From: Brachionus plicatilis
Lineage: Eukaryota; Rotifera; Eurotatoria; Ploima; Brachionidae
DNA length: 64,000 nt
Assembly: GCA_010279815.1 (NCBI GenBank)
Contig: QEOQ01000515.1
Coordinates: forward strand, 24,758-88,757
Direction: 5' to 3'
The notes below the pieces were generated by a model. It had not been told where the DNA came from, ran no database searches, and saw nothing but the letters and a program-made list of their open reading frames with translations. Position 1 is the first letter of the stretch; every line of letters starts with the position of its first letter. The position numbers and the translations under genes were made by a program. Of this stretch, positions 11,496 to 23,793 are shown piece by piece.

Positions 11496-11689
11496 GTAAG
11501 TTAAAAAATTATTTATACTAATTTGATGACCATCATATTTTAAGAATTTTTGATTCAGAAAAATTTGTACGTGCTTTTAATTTAATTTCAAAGTTAATCA
11601 ACAGAATAGTGCCCTTACCATAAAAGACCACTTAACACTTGTTATATTTGATTTTTAAAATCTTTTACAAATTAAAAAAATGTTGTTTA

Positions 11690-12225
11690 TAAAATCATTT
11701 AAAAAAGCAAAACATTGAAATATTTAAGTTAAATTTTTTGAGTGTAATTATCAAATTACTATTATTGAATATTGAATGCTTGAATGTTGCAAACTTCAAT
11801 ATTGATCTCTTGATCACAAAGCTATTCATCAGTCTTGAATTGAAAAATCCAAATTTTTTTTCACCATTTGCTGTTTTTGATGCTAGTTTAATCAGATTCT
11901 CACTTTTCCTTAAATTATATTTAAAATTTCTTGAGTCATTTTCTTCAATTTCAAACTTAAATTATCAGGTGAATTATTTAAAAAAAAAAAGAATTTTAGT
12001 GCAAATGACAACATTCTTTCCATTAATCTATGCTGAAATACATATAAACCACAATTTTCTAGAAAATTGTTAATTTCATTAAAGTTATTAGCTTTAAATT
12101 TAAACTTAAATAATTTTAATATCGAAAAATGATAACTTTTAGCTAGTTTAATAATTGTCTCTTTTGGAAAATAGCACAAGAGAGTGGAGCAGTAATCAAA
12201 ATAAAGCAAAATACACGTCTTAAAA
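11690..12225 (-). mobile_element. non-LTR retrotransposon, reverse transcriptase C-terminus
   Basis: The minus strand encodes FDYCSTLLCYFPKETIIKLA and then NNFLENCGLYVFQHRLMERM, which match the region after the catalytic core of jockey/CR1-like reverse transcriptases. The frame shifts near 11970 and continues through NLIKLASKTANGEKKFGFFN. This is a 5'-truncated, decayed copy. Confidence 0.6.
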
Positions 12226-12279
12226 AAAGTTCTTTAAACTCTGTTTTTTATTAATAAAATCAAGAAAATATATTAGATT

Positions 12280-14955
12280 TTACATGGTTAAACAAGCTCT
12301 GGAATTGTTATGTTTGGCTTGATTGCTCAGATCTTTATTCTGTTGCTTATTCTTTCCGCGATAGTACAATTTATCATACATGTCTGTATCATCCACGATG
12401 GGATTTACATTATTGCTTGGAAAATTATCATTTTCACTCTTAATCTGACCATCTTGATTGCCCGATTGAATATAAACCCTAAGCACATAATTTCCTGGAT
12501 GATCTTTTTTGTATAAACACGGCAAAACAACGTAATCACCAGGCGGAATTTCAAACCGCATAGAAAATTCCCTTTGATATTTAAAAGCCCGTGTAAAATT
12601 GAACAATCTCACGTTTGATTTTTCATATTTTCCTTCAGCATTAGTTTGAGCATCAGGATTTAAAGCATAAATGTAAAATCCTATCGCATCGTGAACACCT
12701 GTAAATTCGCCATAGGTCTGAAATCTCTTTTTGGAAATTCCCTCTTGGCTTAAAGAAACAACAACTGACAAATTCGAGTTTTTAATGCTGAAAGTGTGCT
12801 GTGGATTTATCCAAAAAGTATCTTCATCTTCACAGCCACCAGTGGTTTCACCAACTTTCCATTCACCTTTAAACATTTTTAATTCCCAGTGAGCATCGCC
12901 ATAATTTCCTTCATTCGATATGCCATTTATGTTTGTGTGACAAATACTCAAATAGTCAAAATTTTTAACAAAGTCATCAAACGTAATGAAAAAATATCCA
13001 TTTTCTTGAAAATTAAAATCTATTTTGTTTTTAATTTCTTCGCTAACTTTTTTCCACTCTTCACTATTTTTACTCCATGGACCATTGTATCTATAGTCGT
13101 CAGCCCATGGACTTCTCAATCTAAAAAAATCTTTGATTTTTCTATAATAATTTGATTATGAAAATATTTACTAAAAAAAATTGAAGAAAAACAAGATGAA
13201 AAGATTTTTCAATATTAAAAACATTTGATCTTTATTTTATTTCAAAGAATGAAATACTTGATTGGTGTTTGGTTACCAAAAGAAGAGTGGATTTAAAACC
13301 ATTTAAATTTGGACATATTGAAGTTTATGATTAAAATTTCGTGATCATGCTAAAAAAATATTTCTTTTAATATTTTATCGAATTGTTTTTATTTAAAATA
13401 TTTTAGCAAAGTAAAATATTGATTAAATTTCAAGCGCTTAATCCTGCTCAAATATTTTTAAATGCGCAATTAAACTCCATTGCATTTTTAAAAATAACAA
13501 TCCTTTTTCAAAAGTTTAAAAACAAAGCTTTGAAAACTTAAAAAATGAAATGAAATAATTCTTTTAAAGATAATAGGTCTACAAATCTTAAGTTCTTGCC
13601 TGAATTTTTTATCAAAAATAATTTCGAATTTGCAATCAATAATAATGTCCTGTTATAGAGCATTAACTAAAATTACTACTTTTCCACCAGTTTTACTTGA
13701 TGAATATAAAATTATTATTTTTTATTTTTATATAAATTAACTTAATCAAATAAATAAAAGAACAATGACACATAATATTTTAAAATGGTGATCTTTAGAT
13801 GAGCAAGAAAAGGTCTTCAAATTTTGTAAATTAAACTTGATCTAATTAACTGTAAAATCCCGAAGATCATCTTCAATGTCCACCAAATTTTTTAATTTCT
13901 TTGAATGTTTTTTTTTAAAGTCAAATTATTTAAAATTTATAATTTTGACACTATTTAGAAAAATTATAATCAAAAATTTAAGAAATGATTTTTTTTTTCT
14001 TTTTAACATTTCTGAATTTCATTAAACATCTTAAATCCGAATAATTTAAATTAAAAAACAAACAGAGGAATTAGAATTAATAATTTACTTACCTCATTAA
14101 TTTAATTGAATTATTGTTTGGTTTCTTAGAGCCTGGCTCTCTAATCTGATCAAATTAGCCATTTATTTCAATAAGCTCGTATTCATTTATTATACTGTAA
14201 ATAAGACATATGATCAAACCATTTGGTAGAACAGGTCCATTGCCGTCTTTATCAGTACTAATTGTACCAATTGAGAGAGATCCATAGTTGACTGTTTTGT
14301 ACAAAATTTCCCACAGAGTATTCGGGTCTAGCAATTTTTCTTGATCCGCTGTTGGTCTACTTAAGTTCAAATCATAAACTTCATTCACGCCACCAGTTAA
14401 ATCAACTAAAGCATCATGTGGATATCCGGCAATTAAAAACTCATAGCAAATGTTCAATTTAGCATAGGCTTTTTCAAACAATGGGCCAAACATTTCATTT
14501 TTTTCAACACGATTTTTGCAAAAAAAAAGTTGATTGCTTTTATTTACTGGCAAAAAGTCATCGATTACCACATCAACCCATTCACCATTGACCCAAAATT
14601 TAAAATGAAATATTCCAGCATAGTCCGACTTGTCAAACGACTGATTTGTCGGAATTGTTCTTTCGGTAAGTTCAGGTGAGCTTAGAACACAAGAAGCAGC
14701 TGCTATCAGCCAGCAATTGCCCACCGCACCTTGATTCAAATCGCTTGGTTCAATCTTGTTTACTATAAACTGTGGATCTTGAACTATTTCATGAGGTCTT
14801 TTCCAATAAATTTCTTCAAAGACCACATTTTCGAATTTAAAAATGCTTGAATCGTTGGCCGGAAATTTGTCGTCTACAAAAAGTTCGCCTGAGCTTTTTG
14901 CTTTTGATTTAAGAGCAGCATAATCTTGGTCGAGATAAGCTTTTATTTCAGACAT
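12280..14955 (-). pseudogene. calpain-like cysteine protease, two exons, catalytically dead
   Basis: Calpains are Ca2+-regulated cytosolic cysteine proteases. Exon 1 (14955-14093) has the protease core with the catalytic Cys (NQGAVGNCWLIAA, C81). Exon 2 (13120-12280) has the rest of the core and the beta-sandwich domain (IPPGDYVVLPCLYKK). A 972-bp intron with GTAAGT donor joins them in phase. Three faults are visible. Codon 267 is TAA (14155-14157) in the middle of ELIEING-stop-FDQIREPG. The expected GHAYS motif reads CLIYS, so the catalytic His is Leu (L251). The expected RNPWG reads RSPWA, so the catalytic Asn is Ser (S291). No penta-EF-hand follows. The intact frame elsewhere suggests recent decay or a pseudoenzyme. 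Confidence 0.75.
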
Positions 14956-15324
14956 TTTAAATTTTGAATCAAATTAATTAAATAAAGAAAAATTAAGGTT
15001 TTTGAATGCGATTTTTATGATTTATTTTTTGTTTCCATAGGAGTTATTCTGCCTGGCATTTTGGAGTAAGTTTGTGACGTAAGTGTTGCTATGTTATTTG
15101 AGTTTTTCACCATACTGTTCATTTGTGTAATTGAATATTGAGTTAAAATAAAAATTCACTCTAATATTTACGATATAAATTTGAAATTTTTTTGTTTTCA
15201 AATTTTTTTTGATTTATTTATTTATTTTTGATCTAACTTATTAGTATGCTACTTTTAAAATTGTATTTAATTTGAATAAAATTAGAAAAAGTCTATTCTT
15301 ACCACTATATCGGCATAGAAATTA
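14956..15324. other. non-coding stretch upstream of the calpain-like gene
   Basis: AT-rich, with no open frame of note. It would contain the promoter of the minus-strand calpain-like gene; I see no clear element. Confidence 0.4.
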
Positions 15325-15480
15325 TGAACAAGCTCTATTTGAGTCAACAGTCAGAAAGAATAGTCATAAACACGAATAGTGCCCCGTTTCTTATCAAACA
15401 GTTCAAACAGCTTGGCTTCAAATCAGATATTCTAGAGACTGTTTTTAAAACTCTTTATATTAGTCACCTCGAAAGCCTTA
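15325..15480 (+). mobile_element. reverse transcriptase relic
   Basis: A short frame reads APFLIKQFKQLGFKSDILE and TLYISHLE, resembling the non-LTR reverse transcriptase segment that precedes ILSHLDYA. Only about 50 residues survive. The call rests on motif resemblance. Confidence 0.35.
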
Positions 15481-15759
15481 ATTCGGAATGAACTTATTCC
15501 AATCAGATCATTGTTTTTTTTGGTACTTGGTCAAAATAAATTGATTTTAATTAACCTGTTCATATTAGCTATTTTAAGAAATAAATCGATCAAAATAGCT
15601 CAATTAAAATAACCTGTCCAGTTAAATGAAATCGCAAATAAATAGCTAAAAGTGACTATTTTTTCTTTTGAATAAAAAACAACAAATGAATAGTAAGTTT
15701 TATTTCGTAGCTGACACATTCAATCAATTAATTTGTAAATTAAAAAAAGCTAAATATTT

Positions 15760-15990
15760 TATACTTTAATAACTATAATATTCTCGTAAAAGCTCTCAAA
15801 ATTTTGTTTGCTATACCCATTGAGAATTTCTTTCAATCTTTCATGATTAACTAAATCATCACTTATATTCACAGCATTTTTTTGTCCAATTTAATCACCA
15901 AACGTATAGTAAGTGTACTAAAACCAGTTACAGTACATCTCCAAAACACATTTCCACCATTTGTAGTCGAGGTACGAAAAAAATAAATAT
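15760..15990 (-). pseudogene. FLYWCH-type zinc finger relic
   Basis: The minus strand reads FFRTSTTNGGNVFWRCTVTG followed by a frame change and then KNAVNISDDLVNHERLKEIL. The spacing of W-R-C, the following Gly and the downstream NHER resembles an FLYWCH zinc finger as found in animal and transposon proteins. The second expected Cys reads Phe. A stop and a frameshift separate the two halves. Confidence 0.35.
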
Positions 15991-16024
15991 TCAAACATGA
16001 CCGTTCATTGGTTTTTGTTTTTTG

Positions 16025-17875
16025 GGAAATTTATTATTTATTTATTATTATTTATTTATTTGTATATCTGTACCGAGCTAAAGCTCTCCTTCAGATTAAA
16101 TAAAAAAAAAATAAATAAAAAATCAAACAAAATAGAATAAAAATAAACAATAATAAAAAAATAAAGTTAAAATTATATAAGTTAAAAATTAGATAAATTT
16201 TGATAGAGAGTAACAGAATGCATATTTTTAAATATTTGATGATTCAGGAAAAAAGAAGAAATAGTAAGGTAGCAATTACACAATGGAGTTGGGTACTCGA
16301 TGTATCTTGATTAGAAACCTTTGTTATAATGGAACAGAATGACTCAGTCCTGCCCTAACATATCTCTTACTCAACTCAAAAAGTCGATTTGAGACTGTTA
16401 GTAGTTTAAGTTTATTATATGCCTCATTATGTAATATGTAGGAGGGAGTATCATATCTTAGTTTAAGTATAGAACGAACTGCTGAATTTGGATTACTTCT
16501 AACCTTTTGATATTAGTTTCTGAAAGAGAGTTAAGACAAGGAAAAGAATAATCTAGAATAGATCCAATCAAAGACTTATAAAGTTTTCCTTAAGTGTTTA
16601 AGTCAAGGCCCCATTTTTTATTCGACAAGATTTTTATTAAATTTAGCCTTGAATTGCAACGTTCTTTAATTTCTTCTATCATTGAAGAAAAGGTTAATTT
16701 AGAATCAATTTAATACCTAGGAACTTTATTTCTTTTAAGCTTTCGATTCTATTCCCATAAATCCTTAAATTTAACTCAGAACTTTCTTTGCTGTTTTTAA
16801 TAAAAATCATTGAGCAAGACTTTTTAACCGAAATCTTCATTTTCCACTTGAAAAGCCACTGTTCTAATTCAACTAAGTATTTATTCACCTTACTTTCTAT
16901 ATTTCCATTTTTTTGATAAATAAAAAAAGTGACAAGATCGTCTGCAAAGAAAAGTGAATATTCTTTATTAGATTTATATTTTTTAGGAATATCATTAATA
17001 AATATACTAAATAACTGATCCTTGAGGAACGCCAGCAGATATTTTGAATTCATCACTAATGTGATCATTTATATTTACTTCAAATGTTCTACAGTTAAGA
17101 AATGATTTAATCCAATAAATTAAGTAGTCAGGTAAATTTATCTTTATCAGCTTGTAAAATATACCTTCATGCCAAACTTTGTCGAAAGCTTCAGAAATGT
17201 CAAAAAATAAGCAACATACTTTTTTCTTTCTATGAAAATTCGACAAGTTATTAAATAAGAAAAACTAAGATATCTGCGGTTCTTCGATGTTTCACAAAAC
17301 CAGATTCTTCCTGAATTAGCAAAGAATTTTTTTCCTAGAAATCATATAACCTTGAAAAAATAATACGTACCCAGACAGCTTGTAATGCTTATTGGTCAAA
17401 AATTAGATGGGTCTTGTGTAGGTCACGATTTCTTATTATTAAATTGTGGATAAGTTTAGGTCCGCAAGCTGCTTCTCCCTTTAACCTTTTTAATGCCATA
17501 GTCATTTCATTAAGACAAATCGGTTCGTTGAATATTGGCTGACTATTATTCTTAAAGTATTTTAAATTAAAATGAATTATTTCTGTATTTTTTTCAGTGT
17601 TTTCGAGGTCAGAATACAGTTAATATTTTTCCAAAAAATTTCCCTTTTTCCTCATCTGTTTTTAAATCTAGGTTATTAAGAGTGGGAGTCGGGATTAAAT
17701 TTGATCCTTTTTTAAATCTTAACTTATTTATTTTTTTCCAGAATGGCCTGCTTGATAGGGGGTATTTCCTCATCTTTTTAATAAAATCAAACAAATTTTG
17801 ATTCCAAAATTTTTTCAGGCTAGTTTTAATTTCCAATGTTAAATGATTATATCTATGTTTCGTCATTTAACAGCG
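16025..17875 (-). mobile_element. 5'-truncated jockey/CR1-like LINE
   Basis: The minus strand carries reverse transcriptase motifs in order: ISEAFDKVWHEG (about 17190), SAGVPQGS (about 17015-17040), then after a frameshift IFINDIP and FADDLVTFF (about 16930-17000, the catalytic FADD), then VKKSCSMIF and KEIKFLGIK. Degenerate C-terminal codons continue to about 16190. On the minus strand the element ends in an AAATAAATAAAT-type tail (about 16060-16025), typical of a LINE 3' end. The endonuclease domain is missing. Several frameshifts and stops make it inactive. Confidence 0.75.
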
Positions 17876-20800
17876 AATTTTTAAAATGCTTTTTTCCGAA
17901 AATTTGTTTTGAAACATTTTTATTTCTTTATTTTTACACTTTTTTGAAAATTTAATTTAAATTAAATTTATGTCTTCAATTTTATTGCACCCCTTCAAAA
18001 GCACTGGACTCAATCACGATAAAAAGCAAGCCACGATACAAAAAGTAAAAATGGTTACAACTTTTGTTTTAATAATCCGAAACATGTTTTGCAGATGTAA
18101 CAACGTATAACAACTTTAGTTACACCTTTACTGAAAGTCTGCTAAATAAAGAATTTTAAAAGCTAAAAGAGAAATCTCTATCTTAATTTTTATTTCAAAA
18201 CCAACTTAACATTCATTCAGTTTTTTTGGAAAATCAATAATTGGTTAATTGAAATTATTTTTTTTGTCCTGTAACATTTTTTGCTACATCTTATGCCAAA
18301 TTTTTTTTCTTATCACTTTATTCCATTCAAAATATATACGAATTTAAGATTTTGAACTGAACTTTTTTAACGAAACTTCACGATGCTCAAAATGAATAAA
18401 CAGGGCAACCAATTAAAATTATATCTACAGCTAAAGGACTCAGCTTTTTCCGTCTTCAGTTCAAATTTTTTTAATTAAATGAAAATATTGATTTATAACT
18501 AAGTTAGTATTTGATAAACATTTAGAAATTTTCATGTTTAAAGGAGACTGTAAATTTTTTATTGAAATTTTTATGCCCCAAATTTCTCCTTTCAAATTTT
18601 TTTTTTTGATTACCATTTGAAAAACCAAAAATTAGCGGAATGAGTGATTTTTATTAAAATAAAATTACCGTCAGGTTACAATGATCGCCGAAATTTTTGT
18701 ATCTACCAAAAATTAAAGATTTTAAATTTTGAATAATTTAAGCATTCTCTTGATTAATCTGAAATACTAATCATGTGGCTAATAAAAATTTTTTATCATT
18801 TTAATTTATTAAGTATGAAAACTTAAAAAAAACTTTCAAAATAATCTCTTTAAGTAAAAAAATGATAAAATCTCCAAAATTTAAAGAGGTCAGATTTAAA
18901 GATCTGTTGTAACTCTCTTAATAGTTACATCATCTTGTCTGATCAATAAGAAAACTTACTGTGTATAACACAACATTTCAAATGTTGCTCTCTGCAGTTG
19001 CATAAATAAAATAATAGATTCAAGTCGAAAGACTTGGAAGGAAAAATCTTCTCTTCTTTCTTTATTATTATTGTTTATTCTTTTTAGGTTAAAGTTTTTA
19101 ATTTTTCTTTTTTTTCTATTATTTTTGTCCCTTTTCCAGACTAGAAGTGGTCTATTTTCTTTAATTAAAATAAAATATTTGAAATTTAGAATATAATTCT
19201 CTCTCTCTTTCCAGTTAAGTCTTTAAACCCCACAAGAGCCGGATTATTAATCTAGGGACTTTAACAGATCTCTCCTGTATAAAATATTTTTCCTTAAGTA
19301 ACAAGGAAACTGTAAAAATTACAAACAAATTTAAGTCAGAAATTAAAATAAATTTAAACAAATTTTTATTTTAAAATTTTTTTAAAATGCAAAAAGATTA
19401 AAGGTACCTTAAATTCCGTCTGAAAATATAATTTCATTTTCCCTTCCGGAATCAAATGCGTATCGTAACCAAAAAACTTTTCCAGAAAACCTGTGTCTTT
19501 CTAATGTTGTGAAAGAGGCATATTCAATTACGATCAATTACGAAAAATTAAAATAGCTCACTATCTTGAGCCTCATAGTTTAAATACTCAAAGCCTTAAT
19601 AAATGAAATTTAAATATTTAAAAATAAATAAAAAATATAGAATAAGCTCGGAATGATAAAAAATTCAAAAGAAAAAGAAAAAGGAGAAATTCTAAACGAA
19701 AATAATTTTTTGTTAATCTCTAATCGAACATAATAGTTTGTCTTTATTTATTATTACCAAATAAACTTTAAATTTTTGTGCAATAAATTTTCAGAGATAA
19801 ATCTTCTCATTTTATATCAACTTTTGTTATTAAAAAAATCCCTAAAATACAAAAAAAATAAAAATAAAATAAAAGAATTAAAATAGAAAAATAAGCTATT
19901 TTGTCACCTCATTTACCCCAGGCCCTGTCTCTCTCTCCCTCTCTTTATATATTTATGTTGTATTTTAGTTCAAATTAGAGTTTTTAATAAAGACTGAGAA
20001 GAGAAAATCTTCTTTTTAATTTATTATATAGAGCCACGCTATTAAACTATGATGTGATATAAAATAATTTATATTAAGTTCAACCCTGAACTACAACTTT
20101 TCTTTAGTTCATCAATCATTGAGGTGGAATTTTGATTTTTCAATTTTTTTACCTTAAAACTTTTAAATTTAATTTTATAAATTTTTTATTTTAAAGTCAT
20201 TTTAAAATCTTTATTATGAATAGAGAAGATTAAAAAGAAAGACTTTTTAACAAATTTTTACCCTTAACAAAATTTAATTTTATTAAAGGAATTCTCCAAA
20301 ATCAATCATTTTATTTTTTTCCTGTGCCAAATCTTCAAATTTAAATCTCCTTAAAATAATTAATTAAAAAATCAAAATAAAGTTAAAATAAAATAAAAAA
20401 TAAAAAATGACAATAAGATAAGATGGTATTCTTTAGTTTTTACTTTATTTCGAGTTTGTTTCCTGAATATTTCATCTAACCCTTTTACTTAATTTTAATT
20501 TCCCACATATTTTAATATTAATAAACTGAATAGAATATATTAAATTAATTTTTTAAGAAAAAGAGATATTAACGAGATAAGCGGTAAAGGCAATTTTTTA
20601 ATTTGAAGTTAGTATCTTATTAACTATCTTTTAGGCGTCATGTAAACACATTGGGTAAAGTTAAAAGAAAAAAATCGCTGTATTTTTAAATATTTAGATA
20701 TAGGAAAATGTGAGAATTAATGAATTCAAAATCGGAAAATTTTTAATTTTTTTTTTAAATAGTTAATAAACTTTATTAAATAGAAGTTCATTTAGTATGC

Positions 20801-21179
20801 AAAAATGATAAAGCAATTTTTTTAAATTCTCATATAATTTCAAAATGATGAATGTCTTTGAATTTAGTTTAGAAGAGTTTATTTCAAAAAGTTTAGTAAA
20901 TTTCCATTATACTTTGGAATCAACCAAAATAAAATATATCTTAAAGCGATGATGTTGATACAATAAGAAAAGAAAATAGCTGTAGATTTTTTTTTTTCAA
21001 TTAACCAGGTAAACAAGTACCCAACCCATTGAAATATCACGTATTAAGCATAACGCTGCACAAAAATATGCTTCAAACTATGCGTAATCGTTACGAATTG
21101 AAATTATGAATTTTGAGTGAATGCGCGCATAATTTTTCTTCTTCAGCTATAAAGCTCTAAAATATTTTGCTTCTTTTTC
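17876..21179. other. 3.3-kb AT-rich gene-free stretch
   Basis: No gene, RNA or transposon end could be supported. Short CT-rich microsatellite patches occur at about 19200 and 19930. It ends at a run of N. Confidence 0.5.
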
Positions 21180-21216
21180 NNNNNNNNNNNNNNNNNNNNN
21201 NNNNNNNNNNNNNNNN
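21180..21216. other. assembly gap (37 N)
   Basis: A run of undetermined bases sits about 70 bp upstream of the SCOT-A start codon. Continuity between the decayed left part and the intact right part of the window is therefore not proven by the sequence itself. Confidence 0.99.
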
Positions 21217-21286
21217 GTTACATAATCAATTTTCAGAATTAATTCCGTTGCTTATAATTTTAGAGCTCATTCGCAAACCAGTCAAA

Positions 21287-23793
21287 ATGTCCTTTAATAA
21301 ATTGGTGAGATCATCAATGATTAGAGGAGTGACGAGAACTGCTCTCAGTCGAACACCTGTTTTTCTAACAACAAAAAAACCTGTGTTCAATCAAATATTG
21401 AGTCCATGCATTTGTGGTGCTCAAACACGACAAGTGTCAACCAACAATGAGAATCACATTCAAAAAAAAACTTTGACCGAAATTTACAGTGATCCTGACA
21501 AAGCCATATACGGCATTAAGTCGGGAATGAACATTTTGGTGGGCGGTTTTGGCCTGGTTGGCGTTCCTGAGAGTCTAATAAAAGCAATAACTAAAACTGA
21601 GATAAAAGATTTGGTTGTTATTAGTAATGAAGGTGGCGTGAATCATCGTGGCCTAGACATGCTTTTCGAAACAAAACAAATACGAAAAATGATTTGTTCG
21701 TTTATAGGCGAAAATAAAGAATTTCAGCGCCAATTTTTGTCTGGTGAACTCGAAGTAGAGCTTGTACCGCAAGGTACTTTAGTCGAAAAGATTAGATGTG
21801 GTGGAGCTGGAATACCTGCATTTTACACACCAACAGGCGTAAACACTCTGGTACATTTGGGCGGTGAGCCTATTCGATTTGCTTCGGATGGTTCGCTTAA
21901 AATAAAAAGTCCGCCCAAAGAGTCGAGAATTTTCGAAGACAATACATACGTGTTGGAACAAGCAATTAAAGCAGACTTTGCTTTGATTAAAGGCTGGAAA
22001 GCAGACAAGGCAGGAAATGTTATTTTTAGAAAAACAGCGTGCAATTTCAACTTGTCAATGGCCAAGGCTGCTAGAACCACAATCGCTGAGGTAATTTGTG
22101 CTTTTTTTGTTTATTCACAAAAATTTCTAAAAGAGTCATTTTTGTGGCGTGTAATTATGATAGGTTGAGGAAATAGTGGAAGTGGGTGAGCTAGATCCCA
22201 ATTTTATTCACTTGCCAGGTATTTATGTGAATCGTATAGTCAAACCAGCTTATTACGAAAAATACATTGAGAGAAAAGTTGTTAAAGGATCTGGTACGAA
22301 AAAATTCGATCCAACACGCGAACGAATAGCTCGACGAGCTGCTCTCGAGTTCAAAGACGGCATGTATGGTAAGTAAAACTTGAGATGTGTTTCATCATCG
22401 ACTTGATTTTATGCAAATTTTATCTAATTACCAAATTATAGCTAATCTGGGCATTGGCTTACCAATGTTAGTGGCTGATTTTATACCCAAATCAATGCAT
22501 GTATTTCTTCATGCTGAAAATGGAATACTTGGTCTTGTGAGTTCATTTTTATTATTAATTATGTATTAGGAAATTAATTCTTTTTTTCATTTTCAAAGCA
22601 AATTAAAGTTTATGATTAAATGTTTTTTTTTTTCAAATTAAATATTAAGTGGAAACATTTTCAAATGTTAATCATTTCATTAGGTATGCACATATATGGT
22701 GCAAAATACTTGTTTTTACTTTAGCATGGTCTGCTAAGCTTATCAAAATTTTGTTGGCTTAATATTTTTTATTTAATTAAAATATTTAAAGTCTTTTTGT
22801 TTCAAACAAGTCATTTCATTTTAATGATACGTGAAACTTGATCATAAACCTCATAAAGCTTTCTTGATCATTAAGATTTTGGGCAAATTAAAGTGTACAA
22901 AAAAGAACCATTAAATTTATAATTTTGAAATTTTCTTAGAACATTTAAAAGCAAAATATGAAGATTGTATTTTTTTTTAATTGTTAATTGATAAGAGGCG
23001 TTTATGTTATAGAATACTGTTTGGAATTTTTATATTTGTATTTAAAAAAAAAAATTATTTGTTAAAAGTATCTCAATATTTTTAGAATTTAGATCCTGAA
23101 GAAGGCCACTTTTGGCCGAAACGCGTCGATCGTTTTATATTAGAAAAAAATTAATTTTTTTTTTTTTTAATGATTTTTTACAAATTAAATAATTATTTTA
23201 TAAAAAAATGTATTTTTTTTTTATTCAATTATGTATTTTTAAAAGGTTCATAAAATGATATATTTATTTTTAATCTAATTTAGGGCCCGTATCCAACAAG
23301 TGAATCGGAAGTTGATGCTGATTTGATTAATCCTGGTAAAGAAACAGTTACTATTTTGCCTGGAGGTGCATTTTTGTCTACCGATGAGTCATTTTCGATA
23401 ATTCGCGGTCATCATTTGGACTTGACCATGTTGGGTGGAATGCAAGTATCTCAATATGGTGATTTGGCAAATTGGATGATACCAGGTAAATTGGTTAAAG
23501 GCATGGGTGGTGCAATGGATCTGGTCGGAGGTGGCAACCGCGTTATTGTCCTAATGACTCACACTTCCAAAAAAGGCGAACCCAAAATACTTTCTCAATG
23601 CCAATTACCATTGACCGGATACCGTGTAGTAGACATGATTATTACGGAAAAATGTGTTTTTAAATGCGACAAACATGAAGGATTGATTTTGACTGAAATT
23701 GCCGAAGGTGTTGACATTAGCGACATTGCTAAAACAACAGCGTGTAGCTTCAAAATAAGTGAAAATTTAAAACCTATGGCTCAAATATATTAG
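21287..23793 (+). CDS. OXCT1: succinyl-CoA:3-ketoacid CoA transferase (SCOT-A)
   Basis: This mitochondrial enzyme moves CoA from succinyl-CoA to acetoacetate in ketone-body use. Four exons: 21287-22090, 22164-22368, 22442-22536 and 23284-23793, all with GT-AG borders and matching phase, giving 537 residues. I chose the ATG at 21287 because it opens an Arg/Ser-rich N-terminus like a mitochondrial presequence. Motifs include [15 protein letters not shown], the substrate-loop [16 protein letters not shown], and the catalytic Glu in [10 protein letters not shown] (about E362). The C-terminus NLKPMAQIY is normal for the family. One conserved site differs: RGHHLDL where SCOT-B has RGGHVHL. Intron 3 carries a hammerhead-like motif. 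Confidence 0.93.
23092..23131 (+). ncRNA. candidate type I hammerhead ribozyme (Penelope-like relic)
   Basis: The parts are in hammerhead order: GATC (stem I), CTGAAGA core, A, GGCC-ACTTTT-GGCC (stem II), GAA, AC-GC-GT (a 2-bp stem III with a 2-nt loop), C as cleavage base, then GATC closing stem I. Very short stem III is known from hammerheads of Penelope-like elements. The weak point is the extra A between core and stem II, and a stem I of only 4 bp. It lies in intron 3 of SCOT-A in the sense orientation. No Penelope reverse transcriptase is visible nearby. Confidence 0.65.

Noticed and set aside
1716..14955. Alternative genetic code (TAA/TAG as Gln)
   Set aside because: Intact genes to the right end at TAG or TAA exactly where their families end, and CAA/CAG are used freely; single stops per gene fit decay better.
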